Origin: Dendrobium chrysotoxum
Taxonomy: Eukaryota > Streptophyta > Magnoliopsida > Asparagales > Orchidaceae
Length of the DNA: 64,000 nt
Assembly: GCA_019925795.1 (NCBI GenBank)
Contig: CM034307.1
Coordinates: forward strand, 1,302,001 to 1,366,000
Reading direction: 5' to 3'
Position numbers and translations under genes: made by a program. The notes under the pieces were generated by a model that worked only from the letters and a program-made list of their open reading frames with translations, did not search any database and was not told the origin of the DNA. Of the stretch, positions 12,642 to 24,322 are shown in pieces (the stretch's first letter is position 1; each line of letters begins with the position of its first letter).

Positions 12642-15600
12642 TGAGTCTCAAAATTTGATTTTTTATGTGAGATGATTGCACAATAAGGTCATGTTTGCTA
12701 TATGTAAGTTGACATGTGCTCTGTATGGCTTCAAGAGGGATATGTGGAAGATGGGGTGAATTTTGGAATGTTGTAGAAGATCAAATCTGTTTATCATCAA
12801 CATTGAAATCAATGTCCCAACAATTCATTCTTTGTTGTGTTTGGGTGTGGTTGTATTAGAGGTAAGTTTCTTGGAACATTGCGGCGCTTGGGCATTCGCT
12901 GTCCCCCTCTCCATATAGGAGTGTAGATATTTTGGTGAGCGCTACGATGTTGTGCTTTCTATTTGGGAGTATCAGGAATATTTTAGTGAGCGTTGTGGTG
13001 CTGGGAGAGGGAGCGCCGAGACGCTGTATCAGAAATAATGTTTTTATGTATAAATATATAAAATTATTTTCTAAACCTACCCCTAAATCCTGAACCAGCA
13101 GGTATTGTGTTGGAATAGTTGCATTATCTTCATAGGAGACTGACAGAACATCAATGATTATATGTGTTTTTCTGAGTTAGTACTCAATTGTAAACTCATC
13201 AATTTGACTAGGAACCTTTGCTGCTCTATTGCTTGTGGGGTGATATGGGTACCCTATCTATTAAAGCTCATGGTAAGTTATGATTAGTGATAATGTTACT
13301 AAGCTATTGTAGCCTATGGGCACATAACGTTTATTTTAGTGCCTTAATGGATGTTAACATAAAAAAAAAAGTCAATTTCCGTTTGATAATGGAAAAACAA
13401 ATCAAGCCCGTTCGATACATCGTGACCTAAATGAGCTTAATGAGCTTAAGATTATCAAATTTTCTAACCAATAGATCTTAAACCTTCAAAAGAATACTTC
13501 TAGGTTAGTGAAAATCCTCAAATCCTAATTGATCCCCTAGATTGGCCAACTAGTTCACTAAAGTCAAGTCTTATCCAATTAACCCTCAAGAGTTCAAATT
13601 GATCAAAATATTTTCAAACATCAAATAAATCAGTTTGAATGATTCTAAGGTTAATAAAGAGATGTCCATAGATAAAATACCTCGTCACATAGCCAAATAA
13701 CTCATTAATTAGATCAACTGAACTCAATTCACCCAATTTGAACCAAAATCAGTCACATGAACCTAGTTGATTATAAACATAAAATTGGCTTTATCTGTTG
13801 GACAGAAACCTCTTGAGGATGTTTTAAACTAGACTTAACTTTGGTTAAACAACCCAAAATCTCCCATAAAGGAGGATACCACTTTCCAAGCTAGTGTTAG
13901 CCAACCAAATGACCAAAACAATTCTATTCATGGAAAGTGATTCTAAAAGAGTGTTATGGAAAGAAGTATGGTTTGAATCAACCCAATTTAACTACTTTAA
14001 GAAGATCCATTCATTCAAATAGCATAAATGTCTTTTTCGAATCCAAATGGATTAGTTTAACTAATCAACCCAAATCAAATCAAAATCATGAAAATGATTT
14101 TAGATTACGATGATGGAAGCATAATATTAGCTCACCCCTAACTCATTTTAACCATTTTTGGTAGGATATAGTTCATTTGAGCTATATGGAGTTAAGGTAA
14201 AAGTGAACCCACCTAATAGCTAAACCATTTGATCAAACAAAATCCACTCAATCTCCAACAATCCAAACTAACTCCCATTAGTTTTAACTAGGTTTGAGGT
14301 CCTTAAGCCAAGTTTTTCTATGGTTAAAGCTAATGTTTGTAAGGGATTAACACTAGTATTGCCAACTAATGAAAATTCTCCAAATGTTCTCCAAGTACAA
14401 CACTTGAAGCTTCCTCCCCTCGACTCTTGGCTTGGGTCCAACCTTACATATAGTTAGATAGAATTAGGTGGTGGTTGTAGCAAGAGAAAATTATGATTAA
14501 GCCATGATTTCTCCCATGATTATCCCTGATTCCTTGGCTATATAAGGAACTAGATGCAAGAGTACTCAATGATTCCATTTTTTTTATAATTTTATAGAGT
14601 TTTCCCACAAACCTAACCACTAATAAAATCCTAAATATTAAAAGACATATGGTTTAGCCATTAGGAGCCCTTTAACCTGCTTTAACCATAGCTTCCCTTA
14701 GTGGACTCTAGGTGACTTAGTGCCTTTCCTGGTTTAGCTTTTGGCAACCATAGACCCTGCACTAAATTGTCTTGGACAAGTTCATGCGGTACTTGAACTG
14801 TCTAATAACTCTCCTACATAACTTGTGTTACAAACCAACCCGATAAGACCCACATTTTGGACAAGTCCTATCATATTTGCTTGCAATAGGAAAATCCCAA
14901 GATCTTGTTTTGTAAACTATTTAGAAAATTTCTTCCAATTTGAACTTAAAAATAAAGACAAACTACAGAGCTACTAAAAATATTTAATATACTTAAAATA
15001 AACTCATCCACAAAGTTCTTTTTCATTTCATCATCAAAATGTTTATGTAATGATTACACTATAGTACATGGCTACAGAGGAGAGCATACAAAGCAAAACA
15101 GAGTAAAGAATATCCATGATTGTATAAAAATTAAAAGAAGTTTTCTTATACAGACTCATATTAGATCCTGAATTACTAATTAACAGGCTCCTTCCCTTTT
15201 TCAGACCCTGAAAATAGGAAGGAACACATCTGTGAGCTACATAGCTCAACAGGTCGCATTTAAACCGATCTAAATGTCTAAAACATTTCTTTTATTAAGC
15301 ATTCACTAGAATATTTAAAAGCATATAATAAAACACTGTGTTGAACAGAATAGTAAAGCAATTATTCGTAATTCAAATAATAATGCTAGGAAAATCTAAT
15401 AAACGAGAATTTCATATAAACTTCGTATATCAGAACATAAAGTAATAGATTTCTTCTGATATAAACAAAATTTAAAGATTCTTGGCCCTTATGACTCCTA
15501 ACAAATATAATTTCGCCTTTATCAGAAAGTATCTACAGATTCTGGCCCCATATGACTCCCAACAGATAAAATTTCATAGAGTTTTAGATAACCTACATAA

Positions 15601-16359
15601 GACAATATCTAAAGGATGTTGGCCTCTTATAACTTCTAACATATACATATCACATCAAAAATTCTATAATATCATATAAACACATATTTTATTGCATTAT
15701 AATAGTTTAAAGAATAAATGAACTTATTACAAAATTTCACAACTTGCTATAATAGTAGGCAATAGAAAATCATATTAAGCAGAAATTCACAGTTTTGGAA
15801 CATAACCAAATTATCAGAAATTATGTAGAATATTATTCTAAGGCTTTAGTTATACTTCAACATTATTTTTCATAGTCTGAATTATTTTCTATGCAATTAA
15901 AATAGTGTAATTTCCAAATCTCAAGTATAAAATTTCCAATAAAAAAATCAAAATTTCTCGAATCATTGTCACTATAATATACAAAAAGTTACGCGATGAA
16001 AGTTTTATATATGCGAAGTTATTTTCATTTTTTTTGTAATAGAAATATAAATTTAATCATAAAATTTGAAAAAATTTTAAAATTTTCAAAACAAGATAGA
16101 CAAAATATGACCTACCTCCATCCGGACAATTCTCAGACTAGACCAACAGTAGAAAATGACTTGAAGTCGCTCAAACCTGGCTTTCTCTCTAGAAATCTCT
16201 CTCCTTCTCTCTTTAAGTCTGTTGCTTGCAATGAAATGGGTGGAGTGAATAGTGGAAGAAGATATTTAAAATATTAAAATTTGACCTAGCACTGCCGAGC
16301 CACATGGTGCTGGCCACTGTGTTCTTCAAAAACTTATCACCATAACTTATTTTGTCACC
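12642..16359. other. Non-coding, repeat-like intergenic DNA
   Basis: No convincing gene is visible. The DNA from about 13370 to 14900 has the word usage of LTR-type non-coding sequence (many 'aaccc' and 'gatcaa' words). A TATA-like motif, GGCTATATAAGGAAC, at about 14536 is consistent with a decayed LTR promoter. I found no matching partner LTR in the window. Confidence 0.4.
15481..15642. repeat. Short spaced direct repeats
   Basis: Three diverged copies of a motif like TTGGCCCTTATGACTCCTAACA start near 15482, 15542 and 15620, spaced about 60 and 78 bp. They lie in the AT-rich non-coding block and probably belong to a decayed LTR. Confidence 0.5.
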
Positions 16360-17410
16360 TTCCATGAATATCATTTGAATGATGCAACATGGCTTGAGTT
16401 TGCAAGTTGACTCACAGAAATAAAATTCCTCTTCAGATAAGAAATATGTCTAGCATCCTTAAGTCTCCAAGTTGATCCATTTGACATTCTAATATTAACA
16501 TCTCCTTATCCTATAATGTTGTAGGGCATATTATTTTCTAGATATACTTTGCTTATATCACCTTGAGTGTAGTTCTTGAATGTCTCCTATGAGGTCTTAC
16601 ATGAAATAAAGTACCAGAGTCTATAACCCAATATTCAGAATTATTCAGAGACAAAATTAGAGAATCTTCTAAGATTCTTCTATAGATATATTTATATAGT
16701 GACTTTTATCTTGACCTCCTCCACTAGCTTTCTTTAGAACTACATATTCTTCAAGTAACCTTTCTTTTCACAGTTCTAACACACAACTCTCAATCTACCT
16801 AGGATAGATTTTTCTCTCATGGATTTAGATCTTCCTCTCTTGGATTTCTATCTAAACCCCTTACTCGTATTTCAACATTCAAAGTAGAATTTGAAGATTC
16901 ACCATTCGCATTCCTGTGAACCTCTTCATTTGGCTCTAGCCCCATCAAGGAATTACTCACAGCAGTACCCAACCTATCCTAGCTATCTAACAATGAAGAT
17001 AACAACCACAATGCTCTCACCTCGTCATCAAACTTGATGCCAACATAACATAACGGACTCACCACAGTGTTCAAAATTTTAAGATGTTTTTCTGTTGACC
17101 TACTACCTACCATCTTCATATTGAAAAACTTCTTGATCTAGAGAACTTTGTTTGAGGGCGATAACTTCTCTTACATCTCAGTGTAGCCATGATATTGATT
17201 GTAATCTTCTCATTATCAATGTTGAAAGCAACAAATGAGAAAAGTGAAAGTCGAATAAAACCTATGGCTATCCGATCAAAAACCTACATATCCTCCATTG
17301 TTAGTGAATCCAATTTCTTGGTGATTCCTTTCAACGATAAATACAACTTTTATGATAGATCGGATCTTCAATTTGCATCTTCTAGAATGCAAAGTTTGAA
17401 TCGTTGAACT
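16360..17410 (-). pseudogene. Copia gag-protease remnant
   Basis: Minus-strand translation shows, with stops and frame breaks, KFDDEVRALWLLSSLL (gag; about 17000-17040), a zinc-knuckle-like stretch NCEKKGYLKN near 16750-16790 that has lost its first usual cysteine context, and a gag-pre-integrase-like segment near 16440-16530. It lies directly inside a primer-binding site at 17471-17480 and an LTR starting at 17482, so it is the 5-prime part of a minus-strand Copia element. No intact frame remains and the pol region is missing. Confidence 0.72.
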
Positions 17411-17470
17411 TTTCACTGTTGTATCTTATTTCGTCAGTCATTACATCCACTCGAATTAAAGAACGAGTAT

Positions 17471-17480
17471 CTAATACCAG
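17471..17480 (-). other. Primer-binding site of the Copia remnant
   Basis: The minus strand reads CTGGTATTAG, matching the core of the initiator-Met primer-binding site of plant Copia elements. It sits 1 bp from the LTR start at 17482. Confidence 0.6.
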
Positions 17481-17481
17481 T

Positions 17482-17800
17482 TGTTGGGAAGTAAAACCAA
17501 ATGACGAAATAAAAAAAGAAAAAAAAAAGAAAAAAATGAACACCAGGATTTAACGTGGAAAAACCTGAAACTGAAAAAAAAAAAACATTGAGCTACACCA
17601 TACCATACCAAGAAATTTAATATAAAAATGAGAGAAATTGTACATATCTCTTTCTCTTACTCTCTTCCTTCTCTCTTCTCTTTTGCACCATTCTACAAAC
17701 ATAATAGAAAAAGAGATGCTCTTCAATAACACTAAGAGACACAACTCTTCAAGTTAAACATAAAAAATGAGAAAGAAGTCTGCCCAGCTTAAGTCGTAGC
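17482..17800 (-). mobile_element. Copia LTR, first part (split by an insertion)
   Basis: The LTR begins TGTTGG at 17482 and continues to 17800, where a 5.6 kb retroelement is inserted. The rest resumes at 23397 and ends with CCAACA at 23513, the exact inverse of the first six bases. Rejoined, it would be about 440 bp, a normal Copia LTR size. It holds a TTAACGTGGAAAAACC stretch often seen in Copia LTR U5 regions. Confidence 0.65.
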
Positions 17801-19581
17801 TGAAAGTACGAGATACGCCAAGAGGGGGGGGGGGGGGGGTGAATTGGTATTCTAAAAAATTAAACCTAAACAGGAGTTCTAATTTTTTTTGTATTTTTTA
17901 AAATAACAACTTAACAAGTAAAATGCGGAAGCTAGTAATTTGTTCACAACTACGATATTGGTGACACAATTGAAAATTTCACAATACAAGATCAAGATCA
18001 GATTTTTCACCAAGCAATTTAAAATAATAAATAAATGTGTGAAAAGTAAAGTGCGATAAAAATAGAAAAAGCACATCAGAGATTTTTATAGTGGTTCGGT
18101 CACTTGACCTACGTCCACTCCCCGGAGTCCTCCACTCCAAGATTTGTACTACTAAAAGTGACTCTCCTTTTGCTCCCATAGCAAGGCGGAGAAGCCTTTA
18201 CAAGACTCACTTTCACCTTCCCCGGTGTGGCAGAATACCAAACGCTATGTCACCCTCCCGGTGACGGCAGCGGACCTTCTCCTTTTTCTCCCTCTTGGAG
18301 ATGGTAGAGTACCTTTGAGGATGTTGACCTAGAAGCCTCTCTTTATAAAAAACCTTCTTGAGACTCACCAAAGCCACAGGAGGAGCAAGCGTGCAGCTAG
18401 CTCGGAGCAATCGTGTGATCCCTTTACACTCCTTCTCCCTCATGCTTAAGCTCACCTTCTCCTTCCTCTCACAAACCTTGGATCTCTCCAAAAGCTCCCC
18501 CTCAAGAGTTCCTTCCTCTGTTAATCATGGCCTCAACTTATCTTTGAAAATTAAAAAGTCCTTTTTAAATCAGGCTTCACAAAACCCTAAAAATTCTAAT
18601 TTGATATTTCTATTTGTACAGTATGATATAATATCGTACAGTACGTTCAGTTCAAAAATAGCTTCGACTAGTACGGGTGCAGACGAACAGTTCACAGATT
18701 TATGATTATCGTATAGTACGATCCAAAGATCATACAGGACGATCATGTTATTTTTTAACTATTCGTACGGGATGATCCCTGGGACGAACGAATTCGTCTC
18801 TGACCATCGTCCCGCACTATACACTTCATACAGTATGAATAATTTATTTTCAGGTTATCATTCAGTACGATATAAATATCGTCTGGGATGAATAGTACAA
18901 AAAACCCTGGTTTTGTCTGGTACAATTTATGGGACGATTGAAATCGTCTCTGACATCGTACTGTACGATCTACATCGTACAGTACGATCGAATGTAATTA
19001 AGAAACCAAGATTTAATTACCTGATTACGGAGGATAATTTTGGCAAGATTTCAAATAATCGTACAGCACGATTAGTTCACAAAATTAAATTTAAATCTTA
19101 TCGAAGTTATTCTGACGACTAGGGTTTTTGAAAAGAACCAAATCATACAGTACGATACATATCATACAGTATGATTAGTTCACAGAACTAATCTTCCAAA
19201 AATTAGCCGTTAGCCTGAGTATTAATGACATATCGTAAGGTACGATTAAAAATTATACAGTACGGTTTGTTTTTCTTAAAAAATTTCTTTTAAGAAAAAA
19301 AATTCCCCCTGTGCGTGTACATGGTCACTCCTTTTATATACATGCTTTTGTGGCAGACTCAAGAAAAGAAAAATAAAAGAAAATAAAAATACAAGATTTT
19401 GTACATCCTATTCTACCCAGTCTTGAGTCTCCAGCAGTCTTGAACTGTTTGTATCTTATCTGAAATATTAGTGCTCATAGAGAAGAATAAATATTTATAA
19501 TTTGAAAAGAAGAACACATTAATTCAGTAATTATTATTTGTCATCATCAAAATCAAGTGCTCGGGATCATGGATTGCAACA
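17801..19581 (-). repeat. 3-prime LTR of the non-autonomous element
   Basis: This 1.78 kb LTR has ends TGAAAG and GCAACA in plus orientation. It contains a run of 16 G (17824-17839) and a region (about 18618-19265) dense in ATCGTACAGTACGAT-like palindromes. Compared with the other LTR it has accumulated many point changes and carries two rather than four units of the 19-bp tandem block, so the insertion is not recent. Confidence 0.9.
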
Positions 19582-19960
19582 ATATCCCCCTTTTTGATGG
19601 TGTCAAATAATATTATCTAATACCTACAGTAGATGTTATTTCTTCCTTAGCTCCCCCTCACTAGGATGATATATTTTAAAATATCGGAGGATGTTTAAAA
19701 TTATTTTTTTTAATTATTTTTTTTATTTAATGATTTTGATTTTTTTGTTAACATTTAAATTAAACAGAATGAAAACAACAGAACATAATAAGAATGATAA
19801 AAGCATTAAATTGAAGAATATAACATTACAGAACTTTCTCCCCCTTTTGACAGCAACAAAAAGAGAAGAACATCACAGACTAGTTCAAAAGCAAGAATTA
19901 CAACACAAATATAAGTAACTAATAGAAGAAAGTACAACATAACACTAGCAAACTAAACAT

Positions 19961-21044
19961 TCAAAAATTAGGATCCTGATTCGGAGGTGGTGGTGGAGGT
20001 GGTGGAACCACTTGAAAGTACCGATGGAGGGACGCAAACTGGTAATCGATTGAGGTGAAGCGTTTCCCAAACCATTTCATGTCATTTTTATACTGTTGGT
20101 GTTGTTGATTAATATGGGAATTCAGTCTAGTTTTTAAATGATCAAGGCATTGAATAATGTCATTGTGAGGGTAGGTAGGATAGGCAGGTCCAGGCGGGTG
20201 TAGCAACCTCTTCTTCATCAAAATCGGGATCAGCGTGAGCGGCCCCCCGATGGAATAGAATATGAAAAGAGGCGTCGGTATAGAAGATAGGAAGATGATC
20301 CGGAGGGAGAGGGTAGTGGAGTTGATATTTGGCATCCAGGATGTACCCAATGACATGTCCTAAGGCAAGATTTAGTTTTCTTCGGGCACTAGGATATCAG
20401 AAAGCAGCCAAGATATGAATATAATCAAAGATCATTTGAGCTTCATCGAATTTGGTGCCTGACATGATTAAGTATGTGACCACAGACAGAAGTGGGGTAA
20501 TGTGTATGCGGTCTCTAGCTTTGGGTATTATGGATGTGCGAAGAACATGCTGGATAACACATGCATTTTGATTAAGAGTTTGGACAAGTGGTAGGTGTTG
20601 ATTGGAGGGTATATTTCTAAGTAGCATGTTGACTGAGGTCCAATCATAATAATTAGTGAGTAGAGATTGGGGACGAGGGCCTTCAGTGGATAGGCCAATG
20701 TGTTCATCTATGTCATCTTTAGTGATGACGACGTATTGTTTGCAGACATAAGAGGTAAGGGTGGTCCATTCTAGGTCGATCTTAAGGTTTGCTAAGAATT
20801 TGTAGAGGAGTTCAGAATGAAATGGAAAAGCTAGGGTAAGGAGGAATTGAAGAGTCATGGAGGCAAAGAGATTCATGACCTCAAAATTGAGCGCAGCTTG
20901 ATTAAGCATGCGTGAAGGAGTAATCTTGGCCTCTTTGAATTTGTTATAGGCTTTCTCATCAGCTGTAGAGAGAAGGCGGTCGTCGAACCGCCGAGAGGAA
21001 GAGCTTCCCTTGATCAACCATCCTCGCTTGCTTCCACCAGCCAT
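19961..21044 (-). pseudogene. Plant transposon-type ORF (Athila ORF-like) in the internal region
   Basis: The minus-strand frame starting MAGGSKRG at 21044 runs through SRMLNQAALNFEVMNLFA and EWTTLTSYVCKQYVVITKDD to an in-frame TGA at 20397. The same frame continues after that stop (YPSARRKLNLALGHVIGY) and is then broken by a frameshift near 20200 before a proline-rich end at 19961. The pattern (FDDRLLSTADEKAYNKF, then a central helical domain ending 'DDIDEHIGL') resembles the 'putative plant transposon protein' domain found in Athila-type Gypsy elements. Function is unknown even in the family. Assignment is by recollected pattern, so moderate. Confidence 0.6.
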
Positions 21045-21139
21045 AGAGCAGAATATGTTTAAGGGAGTAAAGATTACCAAGGGGTGAGTGAAATGAGCCA
21101 TAGAATCCCTCTTTTTTATAGAGTTTTTGATAATCATGT

Positions 21140-21540
21140 AGCAGTATGTTTAGCCTAGATTGTTTGACATCAATAGTTCCTTCGTATGTGATACACAGTT
21201 TGTCCCAAATTTACTTACCAGTACTACAAGTAGCCACTCACATATAGTCTTCTGATTTTAATGCGCAAAAGAAATAATTTAAGCATTTAGCATTTAACTG
21301 TGCGAATTCTCTATCCTCATTGCTCCATTCATTAAAAGATAATTCAGTTTTGACTCCATTCAATATACGAAACGGTGTAGTGTAACCTTCTTGAACCAAC
21401 ATCCACATGCGATAGTCTAGAGACTGTAAAAATGTAAACATGTGTATTTTCTAGAAATTTAAACTGTATATTATCAAATAAAGGTGGATGGGTCATAGAA
21501 TAACCCTCCGTAGTGTTATGGTTATCAAAATGTGCCATAG
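21140..21540 (-). pseudogene. Copia gag N-terminal remnant in the same element
   Basis: Just inside the primer-binding site the minus strand encodes, in two frames, MTHPPLFDNIQF and MFTFLQSLDYRMWMLVQEGY, the classic Copia gag start. Further on, with a frame change, comes an 'I/WDKLCxTYEGT' segment at about 21165-21235. The gag stops about where the second reading frame of the element begins (21044), so the element is a fusion of a Copia leader/gag and a different ORF. Confidence 0.72.
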
Positions 21541-21583
21541 ATCTTACGTTTCTAGGTTTTCTAAAATACTATTTTGAAATCTC

Positions 21584-21595
21584 GCTCTGATACCA
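21584..21595 (-). other. Primer-binding site (initiator-Met tRNA)
   Basis: The minus strand reads TGGTATCAGAGC, a perfect match to the usual plant initiator-Met site. It is 2 bp inside the right LTR border at 21598 and fixes the element's orientation as minus. Confidence 0.85.
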
Positions 21596-21597
21596 CT

Positions 21598-23391
21598 TGA
21601 AAGTAAGAGATACGCCAAGAGGGAAGGGGGGTAAATTGGTATTTTAAAAAATTAAACCTAAACAGGAGTTCTATTTTTTTTTTGTATTTTTTAAAATAAC
21701 AACTTAACAAGTAAAATGTGAAAGCTAGTAATTCGTTCACAACTATGATATTGGTGACACAATTGTAAATTTCACAATATAAGATCAAGATCAAATTTTT
21801 CACCAAGCAATTTAAAATAATAAATAAATACGTGAAAAGTAAAGTGCGATAAAAAATAAAAAAATTACACCATAGATTTTTATAGTGGTTCGATCACTTG
21901 ACCTATGTCCACTCCCCAGAGTCCTTCACTCCGAGATTTGCACTACTAAAAGTTGACTCTCCTTTTGCTCCCACAGCAAGGTGGAGAAGCCTTTACAATA
22001 CTCACTTTCACCTTCCCCGGTGTGGCGCAATACCAAATGCTATGTCACCCTCCCGGTGACGACAGAGGACCTTCTCCTTTTTCTCCCTCCTGGAGACGGC
22101 AGAGTACCTTTGAGGATGTTGACCTTGAAGCCTCTCTTTCTAGAGAACCTTCTTGAGACTCACCAAAGCCACAGGAGGAACAAGCGTGCAGCTAGCTCGG
22201 AGCAACCGTGTGATCCCCTCACACTCATTCTCCCTCACGCTCAAGCTCACCTTCTCCTTCCTCTCACAAACCTTGGATCTCTCCAAAGCTCCCCCTCAAG
22301 AGTTCCTTCCTCTATTAATCACGGCCTCAACTTCTCTTTAAAAATTAAAAAGTTCTTTTTAAATCAGGCTTCAGAAAATCCTAAAAATTCAAATTTGATG
22401 TTTCTGTTCGTACAGTATGATATAATATCGTACAGTACGATCAGTTCAAAAACAGCTTCGTCCAGTACAGGTGTAGACGAATAGTTCATAGATTTATGAA
22501 TATCGTACAGTACGATCCAAAGATCGTACAGGACGATCCAAAGATTGTACGGGACGATCCCCCTTGGACGAACGAATTTATCTCGGACCATCATCCCGCA
22601 CTATACACTTCGTACAGTACGAATAATTCATTTTCAGGTTATCATCCAGTACGATATAAATATCGTTTGGGATGAATAGTATAAAAAACCCTGGTTTTGT
22701 CTGGTACGATTTACGGGATGATTGAAATCTTCTCTGACCATCGTACAGTACGATCTACATCGTACAGTATGATCTACATCGTACAGTACGATCTACATCG
22801 TACAGTACGATCAAATGAATTAAGAAACTAAGATTTAATTACCTGATTACGGGGGATAATTTTGGCAAGATTTTAAATAATCATATAGTACGATTGTAAT
22901 CGTACAGTACGATTAGTTCACAAAAACAAATTTAAATCTTATCAAAGTTATTCTGACAGCTAGGGTTTTTAAAAAGAATCAAATCGTACAGTACGATTAG
23001 TTTACAGAACTAATCTTCCAGAAATTAGCCGTTAGCCTGAGTATTAATGATATATCATACGGTACGATTAAAAATCATACAGTACGATTAATAAAAAAAT
23101 TTCTTTTAAGAAAAAAATTCCCCCTGTGTGTGTGCATGGTCACTCCTTTTACATACATACTTTTGTGGCAGACTCAAGAAAAAAAATAAAAGAAAATAAA
23201 AATATAAGATTTTATACATTCTATTCTACCCAGTTTTGAGTCTCCAGCAGTCTTGAACTGTTTGTATCTTACCTGAAATGTTAGTGCTCACAAACAAGAA
23301 TAAACATTTATAATTTGAAAAGAACACATTAATTCAGTAATTATTATTTGTCATCATCAAAATCAAGTGCTCGGGATCCTGGATTGCAATA
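21598..23391 (-). repeat. 5-prime LTR of the non-autonomous element
   Basis: This 1.79 kb LTR is colinear with 17801-19581. It contains the denser palindrome region (about 22405-23090), including four tandem 19-bp units at about 22739-22812. The outer end reads GCAATA instead of GCAACA, a likely point change of the canonical terminal CA. Confidence 0.9.
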
Positions 23392-23396
23392 GTATC

Positions 23397-23513
23397 ATCG
23401 TGGCGTTGAGGTTTAGAGTGTTGTAACGCTCCACTCGCTATCTCCAGTCTAATTAGCAGTGCTGCAGTGCCATGGTTTAGAGCGTTATGACACTTCACTC
23501 TCTGTCTCCAACA
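23397..23513 (-). mobile_element. Copia LTR, second part
   Basis: This is the continuation of the LTR that begins at 17482. It ends CCAACA, the inverse of TGTTGG, and contains two imperfect copies of a 'GGTTTAGAGYGTTRT' word about 59 bp apart. Confidence 0.5.
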
Positions 23514-24130
23514 AACACAAGTAAATAATACCATAACACTAGAGTATACAATGCCACAACGTTGTACGGTTGTCTGGAAAAAAAAATCCTATGCAATGCC
23601 CTGAACCCAAAGCAAGTGGAGTCCCCCCCAGCTTGATCTTGTTGGCAAAAAACATGAAGATCCACTTGTTGGCATTCGTGCTACAAGATCCACCTCGCTT
23701 GATCTTGTTCATATCTTTGAACTGTCATGCTCGCACTAAAATAAAACAACAAAAAAAAAATTATAGAGCTAGTTTCTTGTTTGATAGGCAACTGGTTTAT
23801 ATACACAATAGTGCAAGGAGTAAGTCACCTATTTGATAAGTGACTAACTCTTTTTTTCCACGTAGTGGCTTTGTAAGTCCCAGCCGCGACCACATCAACT
23901 CCATATTGAATTTATTTATTTATTTTTCATATGAAAGCTTTTAATGAAAATTTCAAACATGCTCATTTTAAAAATTTCCCCAAATGTGGAAATATGGAAG
24001 GCAATAGGGACATGCCGGCGTTAGTTTTCGTTAATTTTTTACAGGCATGGATCAACTGGCATCTCCTAAATTCGAATCGGTGACCGCACTGGCAGGCGAA
24101 CATTCCGTTTTCCTTGACGGCAGACACCTC
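23514..24130. other. Intergenic DNA upstream of the FAH relic
   Basis: I see no gene or mobile element with defined ends here. A short internal duplication of AGATCCAC-type words occurs at about 23640-23710. Confidence 0.4.
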
Positions 24131-24322
24131 CATATAAACCGTACAAAATGGTCAAACTGATAGAGGTAGCTGGCGGTGAGCAAAGCGAGCGAAAAAGAGA
24201 GAGCAAGCGAAATGGAGGAGCAATAAATCCCAGGGTGGTCGCCCGGAGGATCTTTTTTAATTTCCTCCTCATATTCTCCTCCGGCTGAGAAGAAGAGGTC
24301 ACGAGGCTGCTTTATTCTCAAG
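24131..24322 (+). promoter_or_regulatory. FAH core promoter and 5-prime UTR exon
   Basis: CATATAAACC at about 24131 is a plausible TATA box. Purine-rich leader sequence follows and ends at a good splice donor, TCTCAAG/GTGCGTG (intron from 24323). The matching acceptor is the AG at 25939-25940, 19 bp before the FAH start codon. A 5-prime UTR intron of this kind is common in plant genes. Evidence is signal sequences only. Confidence 0.5.
24212..24226 (+). promoter_or_regulatory. Minimal upstream ORF in the FAH leader
   Basis: ATGGAGGAGCAATAA encodes the four-residue peptide MEEQ within the proposed leader exon. A uORF this short would be expected to reduce downstream initiation somewhat. It matters only if the leader exon is real. 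Confidence 0.35.

Larger units (their letters stand above)
17801..23391 (-). mobile_element. Non-autonomous LTR retroelement, complete
   Basis: Two long direct repeats (17801-19581 and 21598-23391) flank a 2.0 kb internal region. The 5-prime side is at the right: LTR, a perfect primer-binding site, gag remnant, a second unrelated reading frame, then a purine-rich AAAAAGGGGGATATTG on the minus strand beside the left LTR. Flanking pentamers are GTAGC (17796-17800) and GTATC (23392-23396), a target duplication with one change. No protease, reverse transcriptase or integrase is present, so movement would need enzymes supplied in trans. It is inserted inside an older Copia LTR. Confidence 0.88.

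Noticed and set aside
24052..24321. Minus-strand open frames over the FAH leader
   Set aside because: Promoter and splice-donor signals on the plus strand explain the region better; the peptides have no domain.
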